Source: Candidatus Nomurabacteria bacterium
GTDB lineage: Bacteria; Patescibacteriota; Minisyncoccia; Phycocordibacterales; UBA9973
Length of the DNA stretch: 51,140 nucleotides
Assembly (NCBI GenBank): GCA_943359485.1
Contig: CALRHR010000001.1
Span: forward strand, 1-51,140
Reading direction: 5' to 3'
Part shown: piece after piece, positions 23,318 to 31,741 of the stretch
How positions within the stretch are numbered: position 1 is the stretch's first letter
How the letters are laid out: every line of letters begins with the position of its first letter
Program-made: the position numbers and the translations under genes
Notes under the pieces: generated by a model
The model's input: the letters and a program-made list of their open reading frames with translations, nothing else
Told to the model about the DNA's origin: nothing
Databases searched by the model: none

Positions 23318-23392
23318 GCCGTTGTAGCTTAGTGGTAAAGCACGTCATTGGTAATGACGAGACCGTGAGTCCGATCCTCACCAACGGCTCCA
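23318..23392 (+). tRNA. tRNA-Thr (GGT), CCA encoded
   Basis: Cloverleaf with acceptor GCCGTTG/CAACGGC, D-stem GCTT/AAGC, anticodon loop TTGGTAA (anticodon GGT), T-arm GTGAG-TCCGATC-CTCAC, discriminator T and an encoded CCA. The other tRNA genes in the window do not encode a full CCA. Confidence 0.93.
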
Positions 23393-23551
23393 GGGCAGAA
23401 AGTAACAAAAGCAATTTTTAAAATGCAATCTATCTAGCCAAGCTTTGGGAGTGTTCTGCTCGTCGATCAAGAAAATAATGATAGGAGTACCTATTTTATT
23501 TTCTAATCTTCTGCGCAAGGCATTTGAAAAAATCTTTTGTTCCTTTAAAAA

Positions 23552-23622
23552 GCCGATATAGTTCAGTGGCAGAACACTACTTTCGTAAAGTAGGAACATG
23601 GGTTCGATTCCCATTCTCGGCT
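23552..23622 (+). tRNA. tRNA-Thr (CGT)
   Basis: 71-nt cloverleaf: acceptor GCCGATA/TCTCGGC (one T-C mismatch), D-stem GTTC/GAAC, anticodon stem CTACT/AGTAG around TTCGTAA (anticodon CGT), T-arm ATGGG-TTCGATT-CCCAT. The 159 bp between the two tRNA-Thr genes hold no gene I can support. Confidence 0.92.
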
Positions 23623-23675
23623 CCGCAATCAAAGAGAACGATTTTTTGGTAAAATTTTATCAAAAAGGTGTACTG

Positions 23676-23783
23676 TTCCTGTAAGGAAGGACTGAAAGAT
23701 TTTTCTGCTGAAAAATACTTTTGGTTTGAGGGAATGCTCCCGTTTTCTTCAGTTGCTTTGCAACTGGTTGAAAACGCAGTCCT
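23676..23783 (+). ncRNA. Predicted structured RNA upstream of the type III R-M operon
   Basis: A set of nested pairings closes without conflict. A first hairpin TTCCT-GTA-AGGAA (23676-23688) is followed by a closing stem GGACTG (23689-23694) with CAGTCC (23777-23782). Inside this stem are three hairpins: ATTTTTC/GAAAAAT (23699-23716, loop TGCT), GGGA/TCCC (23730-23741), and a long one pairing GTTTTC/GAAAAC and CAGTTGC/GCAACTG (23742-23775). This gives a four-way junction. It fits no RNA family I can name with confidence. It could be a leader element of the R-M operon, which starts 57 nt later, or a free small RNA. Confidence 0.5.
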
Positions 23784-23840
23784 GTGGGCGGGCGGGGTTC
23801 TTGAGTGGAAAATATGGCTGAAAAATGCTAAAATGAAAAA

Positions 23841-25364
23841 ATGCCATCACTAAACTGGATTGGAAAAGAAAAGATTGTAAATCACGACAAAGAAGTGCCT
23901 TTTCGCTTACTCAAAAAAGTTGAGAAATATTCTCTTGGAAAAGATAGTGAGAATTTGATTATTGAGGGCGATAACCTAGAAGCGTTAAAGGCACTCATAC
24001 CATATTATGTCGGGCAAGTTAAATGTATCTATATTGATCCTCCATACAATACTGGTAATGAAAGTTGGGTATATAACGACAACGTTAATGCTCCGAAAAT
24101 TAAAGAGTGGTTCAAAAAAGAAGTAAAAATTGATGATCTTACTCGTCACGATAAATGGCTCTGTATGATGTACCCACGCTTAAAGCTTTTGCGAGATTTA
24201 CTTCGTGATGATGGAGTTATTTTCATTTCGATTGATGATAATGAGCATTGTCATTTGAAAATTATAATGGATGAAATTTTTGGATCAGAAAATTTTCTTG
24301 CAAATTTTATGTGGAAAAGAAAAAAGGAAATTTCCAACGACTCAAAAAATGTTTCAATACAGGGAGAATATGTTGTTTCGTACTCAAAAACACAAGGAGT
24401 CTCGTTAGCCCTAGAAGAATTATCAGAGGAATATATTAAAACAAGTTATAGCGACCCGACAAAAGAATTTCCATTAGGAAAATGGCGACCTGTTCCGCTC
24501 ACAGTTTCTAAAGGATTAAGTGGGGGTGGTTATACCTATAAAATTAAAGCTCCAGCGGGTAAAATTCATGAAAGAATTTGGGCATATCCAGAAAATAGTT
24601 TTAAAAATCTTCTAGAACAGAAAAGAGTATATTTTGGAAAAGATAAAAACGGTATTCCTCAAAGAGTTATTTACGACTTTGAGAGTAAGGGTAAGCCAAC
24701 CACAAATTTCTGGGATAATATAGCGACAAACAAAGAAGGTAAGAAGGAAATTATAGATATTTTTGGTGACAATCTTTTTGACACTCCAAAACCTGTTGAA
24801 CTTATAAAAAAGATGATTAAATTATCTACCGATAAAGATAGTCTTGTTTTGGATTCCTTTGCTGGTTCAGGTACAACAGCAGATGCGGTTATGCAGTTAA
24901 ATAAAGAAGAAGAAGGTAGTAATCGCAAATTTATTCTTATTGAACTAGAAAAAGAAATTGCTCAAAAAATAACAAGTGAAAGAGTACGCATAGTAAGCAA
25001 GAATTTGAACGGACATTTTTCGTATGAAGTTTTAAGCGACCCTCTTTTCAATGCAAATGGAACAATTACAGAAGAAGTATCTTATAATGTTTTTGCTCAA
25101 TATATTTATTTTACAGAAACGCACACGAATCTAAACACAAAAGAAATCGCTAATCCAAAAATTGGTGAACATAACGAAAGTGAATACTATTTAATTTACA
25201 AAAAACCGAAAGAAAATTTGCTTGATAAAAGCTTTTTAAAAAATGTTAAAAAGAGTAAGATCCAAAAGGTTGTGTATGCAGACAAAAATACCTTATCAGA
25301 CGAAACCCTTAGAGCGTATGGGATTATATTTAAACAGATTCCTTATGAAGTAAAAGTTTATTAA
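23841..25364 (+). CDS. mod: Type III restriction-modification methyltransferase (Mod)
   Basis: 507 residues. An N6-adenine methyltransferase of the beta class: catalytic motif IV DPPYNTG (about 74), motif I DSFAGSGTTADAV (about 335) near the C-terminus, and an N-terminal NLIIEGDNLEALKAL. The region between them (about 150-320) would hold the target recognition domain. It is somewhat shorter than typical Mod proteins (about 600 aa). It forms an operon with res, with two other genes in between. Confidence 0.93.
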   Translation: MPSLNWIGKEKIVNHDKEVPFRLLKKVEKYSLGKDSENLIIEGDNLEALKALIPYYVGQVKCIYIDPPYNTGNESWVYNDNVNAPKIKEWFKKEVKIDDLTRHDKWLCMMYPRLKLLRDLLRDDGVIFISIDDNEHCHLKIIMDEIFGSENFLANFMWKRKKEISNDSKNVSIQGEYVVSYSKTQGVSLALEELSEEYIKTSYSDPTKEFPLGKWRPVPLTVSKGLSGGGYTYKIKAPAGKIHERIWAYPENSFKNLLEQKRVYFGKDKNGIPQRVIYDFESKGKPTTNFWDNIATNKEGKKEIIDIFGDNLFDTPKPVELIKKMIKLSTDKDSLVLDSFAGSGTTADAVMQLNKEEEGSNRKFILIELEKEIAQKITSERVRIVSKNLNGHFSYEVLSDPLFNANGTITEEVSYNVFAQYIYFTETHTNLNTKEIANPKIGEHNESEYYLIYKKPKENLLDKSFLKNVKKSKIQKVVYADKNTLSDETLRAYGIIFKQIPYEVKVY

Positions 25365-25367
25365 AAT

Positions 25368-26051
25368 ATGACAACAATAGATACAAAACAACTTGAAAGT
25401 AATTTGGCATATTGGTTTAACTTTGAGCGTGAACAGGTTGATGTTGAACATAAGGGTAATGTGCCATGGACTGATCGTAAGAAAAAGCTAGAAATAATTA
25501 AATCAGTTTTTGCTTTAGCAAACAACCCAGAAGGCGGAGTTGTTATTGTTGGGATAGATGCAAATGGTAAGCGGGTAGGTTTATCGAAAGAGAAATTTGC
25601 TTCGTTTCAACATGACTCTCTCAATAGAGAGCTGAAAAACCGGATTGGCAATCAAGATGTTCAAGTTGTTGTTGAGAAGAAAGAGTTACCAATGGAAGGA
25701 ATTCAAAAATTTAAAAGGTTTGTTTTTATTGTTGTACAACCAACTAACGAGTACCCCCTCATTTATAGTGGTAAACTTGAGAAAAATAACGAAAATGAAG
25801 GTGATTATACTTCTAATATTTTTTTAAGACCCGGTGCATTGTATATAAGAAACAAAGGTCCTATAGAAAATAAAGAGATAGCGACACCGAAAGAATGGCA
25901 AAGTATTATAGAAACTACTTTAAGAAAATATAAATCTGAATCAGATAGAAGAAAAAGCATTGAACCTGAAAAATCTGTTGTGAAATCCGGAGCAGTCAAA
26001 TATAAACCTCAAAAGAGTCGTTTTGATGATGAACTTATAATAAAAAAATAA
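25368..26051 (+). CDS. AlbA_2 (Schlafen-type) domain protein inside the R-M operon
   Basis: 227 residues. The AlbA_2 core is at about 15-150: VEHKGNVPWTDRKKKLEIIK, then ALANNPEGGVVIVGIDANG. These proteins bind nucleic acid; some act in regulation or defence. The C-terminal 70 residues are charged and probably disordered. It starts 4 nt after mod and ends 4 nt before the next gene, so it is translated with the R-M genes. Insertion of such a gene between mod and res is not part of the standard two-gene type III layout. Confidence 0.82.
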   Translation: MTTIDTKQLESNLAYWFNFEREQVDVEHKGNVPWTDRKKKLEIIKSVFALANNPEGGVVIVGIDANGKRVGLSKEKFASFQHDSLNRELKNRIGNQDVQVVVEKKELPMEGIQKFKRFVFIVVQPTNEYPLIYSGKLEKNNENEGDYTSNIFLRPGALYIRNKGPIENKEIATPKEWQSIIETTLRKYKSESDRRKSIEPEKSVVKSGAVKYKPQKSRFDDELIIKK

Positions 26052-26054
26052 TTT

Positions 26055-26792
26055 ATGTCTGAATCAATGATAGAAAAAATTAAAAACGGTAAAGGATATT
26101 GGTATGTTAGAATACGCCCTGTTGATGAATTTTATAAAAAAAATCTCTTTGATATGACTCAACTAAGGGAAATAATAAATTCAACTCAAGTTCGTTATCG
26201 TGGTTGGTATTACCCACACATTCAAAAACCCGCTGTTATTGGCGAAGGGGTACTAGGTGATAGTGTTTCCTTTGAGGGTTTTCTTGAGCATTGGAATTTA
26301 TACAGGAGTGGACAATTTGAACACTATTTCGCAATGAGAGAGGATTTTACAGTTAGTCCAGAAAAATTAGAAAAAATAAAATCAAGTTTTCCATTTAACA
26401 AAGATGACAGTAAAAGCGTTGAAAAACTCCTAGAGATTGTTTCTACTATCTACAGAATGACTGAAATATATTTATTTGCTACAAATTTGGCACAAAATAT
26501 ACATTTTAGGAGCATTACAAAATTTGAAATTACTATTGAACTAAAGGGGGTCAAAGACAGAATGTTATTTGTATGGGAATGGGGAAGAGAATTGTGGTCA
26601 CCTTATATTTGTCATCGTATTGATGACACGATTAGATTTCAAGATGAATACAAGAAAGATGATCTTATATTGAATTCTAAAATAATAGCATTAGATCAGG
26701 TTAAGGAAATTTTTGAAAATTTTAATTGGGAAAAGCCAAATACAGATTCAATTTCTACAGATCAGGACAAATTTTTACAAGGAAGATATTAA
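26055..26792 (+). CDS. Unknown protein between AlbA_2 and res
   Basis: 245 residues, soluble, not recognised. The N-terminal half is rich in aromatic residues (KGYWYVRIRP, RYRGWYYPHIQ); the C-terminal half is charged. Spacings of 3 nt on both sides and the TTTATG start context tie it to the operon. Its placement next to the AlbA_2 gene suggests a functional pair, perhaps an accessory of the restriction system. No catalytic motif is seen. Confidence 0.75.
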   Translation: MSESMIEKIKNGKGYWYVRIRPVDEFYKKNLFDMTQLREIINSTQVRYRGWYYPHIQKPAVIGEGVLGDSVSFEGFLEHWNLYRSGQFEHYFAMREDFTVSPEKLEKIKSSFPFNKDDSKSVEKLLEIVSTIYRMTEIYLFATNLAQNIHFRSITKFEITIELKGVKDRMLFVWEWGRELWSPYICHRIDDTIRFQDEYKKDDLILNSKIIALDQVKEIFENFNWEKPNTDSISTDQDKFLQGRY

Positions 26793-26795
26793 TTT

Positions 26796-29063
26796 ATGCA
26801 ACTCAAAAAATACCAACAAAAATCAATAGATAAACTTAAGGAATATTTAAAAGAGCTCCAAAAAAGCGGACCGAAGCGAGCTTTTATTTATGCCACCGAC
26901 AATGCTTACAAGGAAGACTTTTTTGGCGACATACCTTTTGTGTGCATGAAGCTCCCTACTGGCGGAGGAAAGACGCTTGTTGGATGTCATGCTGTACCAG
27001 AAATTATGAGTTCAGTTTTGAATCATAAAATGGAAAAAGGTATTGTTCTTTGGTTTGTTCCATCTGAAGCCATAAAATCTCAAACACTCAAAAAATTCAA
27101 GGACAGAAAAGATTGGCACAGACAATCATTGGATGTTGCTTTTGATAACAAGGTGCAAGTTTTCTCAAATGAGGAAGCTCTTCGACTTCGTAAAGATGAT
27201 GTGGAAAATAATTTGTGTGTCATTATCGCTAGTTTGGAAGCATTTCGAAAAGAAAAAACTTTGCAAAAGAAATATAAGGTTTATCAAGAAAACGGAGAAA
27301 TGGTAAACCATTTTGAAAATGTAAAAAATACAAAGGGATTAGAAACTGATGCTGATGGTGAAGTGATAAATTCTCTCGCAAATGTGATTCGTATGAATAG
27401 TCCGCTTGTCGTTATTGATGAGGGACACAAAACACAAACACAATTATCTATTGATTTTATAAAAGATCTAAAACCAAGCTTTATCATTGAATATACAGCT
27501 ACACCTCGTTCAGGAAGTAATATTTTAGTGGAGATATTTGCGTCAGATTTGAAAGAGGAGCAAATGGTAAAAATACCTATTGTTCTTGAAAGTGCTGTAC
27601 AGTGGGAAAATTCTTTGATTCGAGGAGTAGCAAAAAGAAAAGAACTAGAAAAAGAAGCGAATAAAAATAAAGCAGAATATATCCGTCCGATCGTTCTTAT
27701 TCAAGCAGAATCGGAAAGTCAGGTTAGGCAAAATATTACTGTAGAAAAAGTTAAAGAATGGTTACTAAAGGCAAACATACCAGAAGACGAAATTGCGATC
27801 GTCTACAAAGATACAAATGAGATTGCGGGCATGGATTTGTTTTCTAAAAAATGCAAAATTAAATACATAATTACTGTAAATAAAATTGCCGAGGGTTGGG
27901 ATTGTTCTTTTGCTTATATTCTCGTTTCTCTTGCAAATGTTGGTGCAAAAATCGCCGTTGAGCAGATTATCGGCCGAATTTTGCGTATGCCATACGCTAA
28001 GCGTAAAGAAAATGAGGATTTGAATAGAAGTTATATATTTGCTTCAGCAAAGAATTTTCAAGAAGCGGCGAATCAAATTATTTCAGGACTTAAGGAAAAT
28101 GGCTATGATAGTTTTGATTTGATTGATGGCACAAAGAAAGATCAGAAATATGAACGAGAAGTAAAAAGGGCTTTTAAAAAAGATTTAACAGTACCAATGA
28201 TTAGTTATGATGGCGAAACACTTTCGTTTGAAGATTTGATTGGCGGAGACTTTGAGCTTGTAAAACAGGATTATGAGTTTGGTTTTGATATTCATTTTGA
28301 CAATGATGGGCGTGCGATTCTTGATGTGCAAAAAGACAACGAGTGGACACGAGGAGTTCAACAGTCTCTCAATCTGAGATATCAAGACAAAAATATTACA
28401 GAAACAGAACTTATTGAATGGCTAGACAAGCGTTTACGATTCACAATTTTGGAAAAGAAAGATAAGGTGGCTTTTCTTACGAAAGCACTTAATTTCCAGC
28501 TTAAAAAACGAACACTAACAGAGTTGTCGGTTAATAGATATATTTTTGTTGAAAAATTAGGCGAGCATATTCAAAATGTTTTAGAAATATATGCAAAGAA
28601 AAAATTTGATGATTTAGTGAAAAAAGGGAAAATTATCACAAAAGCACTTGCGAAGTTTCCAGATACAATCATTTTGAAAGATAAAATTCCACAGGAGTAT
28701 AAAAAGAATTATTACGAGGAATTAGACAAGCTTAATGGCGAAGAAAAAAACTTTTTGGATAGATTAGATTTAGGTACATTGCCAAATATAGAATTTTGGG
28801 TACGCAATCGAGAAAAAGTTGATCCATTCTATATTCAAGGTTGGCAGAAAAATAAATTTTACCCAGATTTTGTGGCAGTTACGAAAAAAGGAAATATTGT
28901 TGCTTTAGAATGGAAAGGAGAAGACAGGGTTGGGAATATAGATACAAACTACAAAGAAGCTATTGCGAAAGTATGGGAAGATTTAGGAAAAGGAAAACTA
29001 CATTTTTTCTTGGTGCATAATAAAAATATAGAAGAAGTATTGTCTGAAATTAAAGGCTTATAA
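26796..29063 (+). CDS. res: Type III restriction enzyme subunit (Res), DEAD/DEAH helicase-nuclease
   Basis: 755 residues. Superfamily 2 helicase motifs in order: Walker A KLPTGGGKTLVG (about 49), Walker B VVIDEGHKTQ (about 206), TATPR (about 232), and motif VI EQIIGRILRMPYAKR (about 390). The C-terminal nuclease has PDFVAVTKKGNIVALEWKG, a PD-(D/E)XK site, at about 690. It translocates on DNA and cuts when two unmethylated sites are engaged. It is shorter than classical EcoP1-type Res (about 970 aa). Confidence 0.93.
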   Translation: MQLKKYQQKSIDKLKEYLKELQKSGPKRAFIYATDNAYKEDFFGDIPFVCMKLPTGGGKTLVGCHAVPEIMSSVLNHKMEKGIVLWFVPSEAIKSQTLKKFKDRKDWHRQSLDVAFDNKVQVFSNEEALRLRKDDVENNLCVIIASLEAFRKEKTLQKKYKVYQENGEMVNHFENVKNTKGLETDADGEVINSLANVIRMNSPLVVIDEGHKTQTQLSIDFIKDLKPSFIIEYTATPRSGSNILVEIFASDLKEEQMVKIPIVLESAVQWENSLIRGVAKRKELEKEANKNKAEYIRPIVLIQAESESQVRQNITVEKVKEWLLKANIPEDEIAIVYKDTNEIAGMDLFSKKCKIKYIITVNKIAEGWDCSFAYILVSLANVGAKIAVEQIIGRILRMPYAKRKENEDLNRSYIFASAKNFQEAANQIISGLKENGYDSFDLIDGTKKDQKYEREVKRAFKKDLTVPMISYDGETLSFEDLIGGDFELVKQDYEFGFDIHFDNDGRAILDVQKDNEWTRGVQQSLNLRYQDKNITETELIEWLDKRLRFTILEKKDKVAFLTKALNFQLKKRTLTELSVNRYIFVEKLGEHIQNVLEIYAKKKFDDLVKKGKIITKALAKFPDTIILKDKIPQEYKKNYYEELDKLNGEEKNFLDRLDLGTLPNIEFWVRNREKVDPFYIQGWQKNKFYPDFVAVTKKGNIVALEWKGEDRVGNIDTNYKEAIAKVWEDLGKGKLHFFLVHNKNIEEVLSEIKGL

Positions 29064-29068
29064 ATAAT

Positions 29069-29467
29069 ATGAATTATCAAGGTGTAATAATTGAAGAAAG
29101 TTTGGGCGATAAAGAGGTTTTGAATAATGTAAAAATTATAAAAACTAGAGTTAGTCCTGTTGTAGAAAAGCACAGAACTCCTTGGGTTAAGCGGTGGACT
29201 ATGCACACTGTTGAAATTCTCGAACAAGATGCCGAAAAAATTGCGGAGCAGTTAAGTGAAGATTTAGACAAAGAACACGCTTGGTATGCTGATTTCAAAA
29301 ATGAAAATTATCATTTTATAATTTATCGCGGAAAAATATTTAAGGTTGATCTAAAAAATCCTATATTTTATAAAGAGGCTAAAAAATTTGGTATAGCACT
29401 AGGTATTCCGGAATATCAAGTTGATTTTGCACCCAACGATAAAATTTTTGAAAGTACTAATTTATGA
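29069..29467 (+). CDS. Unknown protein after res
   Basis: 132 residues, soluble, not recognised. The C-terminal half (KEHAWYADFKNENYHFIIYRG followed by KIFKVD) is beta-rich. It begins 5 nt after res, and its TGA overlaps the ATG of the next gene (ATGA), so it is coupled to the kinase-like gene. It may belong with the kinase rather than the restriction system. Confidence 0.75.
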   Translation: MNYQGVIIEESLGDKEVLNNVKIIKTRVSPVVEKHRTPWVKRWTMHTVEILEQDAEKIAEQLSEDLDKEHAWYADFKNENYHFIIYRGKIFKVDLKNPIFYKEAKKFGIALGIPEYQVDFAPNDKIFESTNL

Positions 29468-30345
29468 CCAAAAGAGATTTACTCAAAAAAATTAAAAAGG
29501 AATTTCCAGAATTAAAATGGAAACATGCTCAACATAATGTCCAAGGTTGGGATCATTATGTAATTATTTTAGACAATAAATACGTCTTTCGTTTCCCTAG
29601 AACTAAGCATTATTTAGAGAGATTAGAAAATGAGATTTCGCTACTTAAGTATTTAAGAAACAGAATCAAAATTTCTATTCCCCAATACACGCACATCGCC
29701 AAAGACAAGAGCTTTGCTGGTTATTTACTAATTCCGGGCGAGCAATTAAAGAAAAAAGTATTTAAACTAGTATCTAATAACACGAGAAATATTCTTGCCA
29801 AACAAGTCGCAGATTTTCTTTCTGTTTTGCACAAAACACCAATTAAAATTGCTAACCAATACACCACTAAAAAAGTAGACACTCAAAAATTATATAAGGA
29901 ATTAGTATCAAATATAAAAAAATATATTACATCTAGGTTTTCAAAAAGAGACCAACTTTTAACAGAAGAATTTTTGAAGGAATTTAAAAATTACTTAAAA
30001 TTTCCCAATAAAGTTTTTACTCATAATGACCTTTATTCTAGCCATATACTTTTCAATAAAAATAAAAAAACAATTTCTGGTATTATAGATTTTGCTGACA
30101 GGCGAATAGATGACCCTGCACGAGATTTTGCAGAATTGTGGGATTATGGAAATAATTTTGTTCAAGAAGTTTACAAACACTACAGAGGTCCAAAGGACAA
30201 GGATTTCTTAAAGCGTTCAATGATGTATTATAAAAGAATCCCTTTCTGGGAAATGGTTTCTCGATTCCAAGGTGGACGAGGTAGTTTTAGAATGGGATAT
30301 AAAATGTTTAAGTATAGATTTTTACACAAAGGTATTTTTAATTAA
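29464..30345 (+). CDS. Aminoglycoside phosphotransferase-family kinase
   Basis: 293 residues with the APH protein-kinase-like fold. The nucleotide-binding N-lobe has YVFRFPR (about 39) with an early Glu. The catalytic loop is HNDLYSSHILFN (about 181), followed by IIDFADRRIDDPARDFAEL (about 199) as the metal-binding Asp region. The usual HGDxxxxN Asn is replaced by His, seen in an APH subfamily of unknown substrate. A link to antibiotic resistance should not be assumed. It is coupled to the upstream gene by a 4-nt overlap. Confidence 0.85.
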   Translation: MTKRDLLKKIKKEFPELKWKHAQHNVQGWDHYVIILDNKYVFRFPRTKHYLERLENEISLLKYLRNRIKISIPQYTHIAKDKSFAGYLLIPGEQLKKKVFKLVSNNTRNILAKQVADFLSVLHKTPIKIANQYTTKKVDTQKLYKELVSNIKKYITSRFSKRDQLLTEEFLKEFKNYLKFPNKVFTHNDLYSSHILFNKNKKTISGIIDFADRRIDDPARDFAELWDYGNNFVQEVYKHYRGPKDKDFLKRSMMYYKRIPFWEMVSRFQGGRGSFRMGYKMFKYRFLHKGIFN

Positions 30346-30349
30346 TTTT

Positions 30350-30919
30350 ATGTCGGACTACCAAAATACAACCCAAGATACCCCAACTCCGGATTCCAGA
30401 CCTATAATGCCTTCCGATACCCCCGAAACAGCCCCTGAGGCCCAAAACGCCCCTAAGGATGGTTTTACCCCTGAAAGCTCAAATAACCCTTTAGATATAG
30501 GGAATGCTGGTACGGCCGAACCACAAAATGGGCATGAAAACCAAAATTCTCCCTCTGGAGAAGCTGAAAGCGAACCAGTTTCTGAACCCGTCGAAGCTAG
30601 TGAATCTCGAACGGCTCAAACACCAGTAAATGAGCCATTAGCTTCTAAACCCGAGCCGATACAAACACAATCAAAATCTTCTCTCGCCCAACAACTTTTA
30701 ATCTCCGCTCGAAATGCAATTCAATTTCGGAAAAGAAAGAAACTAGATCGAATTCTTGAATTGTTCGCGAAGCGAACAAGTATAACTAATGATGAAGTAG
30801 AAAAATTTTTGCATGTGTCAGATGCAACTGCAACTAGGTATCTCTCGCAATTAGAAAAAGAAGGAAAAATTAAACAGAACGGAAAAACTGGAAAAGGAGT
30901 TTTGTATGTTAAAATATAG
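30350..30919 (+). CDS. Winged-helix protein with disordered Pro/Glu-rich N-terminus
   Basis: 189 residues from the ATG at 30350; a longer frame from 30272 would overlap the kinase gene by 74 nt. Residues 1-115 are low-complexity (Pro, Glu, Ser, Thr, Asn). Residues 120-189 form a winged helix: KLDRILELFAKRTSITNDEV, then HVSDATATRYLSQLEKEGKI with the recognition helix. It could be a DNA-binding regulator with a flexible tail; targets unknown. Confidence 0.78.
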   Translation: MSDYQNTTQDTPTPDSRPIMPSDTPETAPEAQNAPKDGFTPESSNNPLDIGNAGTAEPQNGHENQNSPSGEAESEPVSEPVEASESRTAQTPVNEPLASKPEPIQTQSKSSLAQQLLISARNAIQFRKRKKLDRILELFAKRTSITNDEVEKFLHVSDATATRYLSQLEKEGKIKQNGKTGKGVLYVKI

Positions 30920-30934
30920 TTTTAGAATTAAAAT

Positions 30935-31738
30935 ATGAATATTGGCTTTACAAAAATGCATGGCTTGGGGAATGACTTTGTGGTCATTGATAATATGAAT
31001 GGCCGGATAAAATTGTCGACAGAGCAGATTGTTTTTCTGTGCGACAGGCATAAGGGTATCGGTGGAGATGCTGTGATTCTCGTTGAATCTTCTAGCACTG
31101 CGGATTGTTTTATGAATTATATAAATAATGATGGCACCTCTGCCGAAATGTGTGGGAATGGTGTGCGGTGTGTGGCTAAGTTTTTTAAAGAGGAGATTTT
31201 ACCTAAAAAAAATTCGCAGACAAGTTTTAAAATAGACACCCGTGCAGGAATAAAAAATATAGAACTTTTAGATGATGGAACTTTTTCAGTAAACATGGGT
31301 AAGCCAATTTTTTCTAGTATAGATTTTCCTGATAAATCTCTAGAGCTTGAAGGATTCTTGTATCATTTCGTTTCTATTGGGAACCCCCATGCGGTCGCGT
31401 TTGTGGAAGATTTAGATACGTATGATTTACTTACACTTGGACCGAAAATAGAAAATAATTATAATTTTCCAAATAAAATAAATAATCATTTAGCAGAAAA
31501 GATAAATAATAAAGAATACAAAATGAGAGTTTTTGAAAGGGCTTGTGGTATTACTCTCGCTTCTGGTACTGCAGCTAGTGCTGTGTATGCAACGGCTCGG
31601 AAGCATCAAAATGCCGAAAAAGAAATAACTATACAAATGCCTGGCGGTAAATTATGCATGTCTGAGAATGCAGAAGGTGATATAATTATGCGTGGTCCCG
31701 CCGAGAGTGTCTATGGCGGGATGATTGAAGTAAGATAA
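30935..31738 (+). CDS. DapF-family epimerase homologue with altered active site
   Basis: 267 residues, length and order of diaminopimelate epimerase: KMHGLGNDFVVID at the N-terminus, the first catalytic Cys in SAEMCGNGVRC (about 72), and SIGNPHAV (about 149). The second catalytic motif, normally ERGxGETxACGTG, reads ERACGITLASGTA (about 201-213): the acid/base Cys is Ser, the substrate-binding Glu is Ile, and a Cys appears six residues earlier. The conserved Asn loop before it is also changed. It may have lost or changed activity, so I do not assign dapF outright. It is 3 nt from a PLP enzyme gene. Confidence 0.85.
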   Translation: MNIGFTKMHGLGNDFVVIDNMNGRIKLSTEQIVFLCDRHKGIGGDAVILVESSSTADCFMNYINNDGTSAEMCGNGVRCVAKFFKEEILPKKNSQTSFKIDTRAGIKNIELLDDGTFSVNMGKPIFSSIDFPDKSLELEGFLYHFVSIGNPHAVAFVEDLDTYDLLTLGPKIENNYNFPNKINNHLAEKINNKEYKMRVFERACGITLASGTAASAVYATARKHQNAEKEITIQMPGGKLCMSENAEGDIIMRGPAESVYGGMIEVR

Positions 31739-31741
31739 TTT

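Noticed and set aside
23668-23853. 61-codon ORF upstream of mod
   Set aside because: It overlaps a region with strong RNA pairing, starts at a non-ATG codon, overlaps mod and resembles no protein.
23841-30345. Prophage or conjugative element
   Set aside because: No phage structural, integrase, relaxase or replication genes are seen anywhere in the window.
29464-30345. Antibiotic resistance gene
   Set aside because: APH-family kinases have many substrates, and the catalytic loop differs from characterised resistance enzymes.
30272-30349. Upstream extension of the disordered wHTH protein
   Set aside because: It would overlap the kinase gene by over 70 nt; the ATG at 30350 has the usual TTTTATG context 5 nt after the stop.
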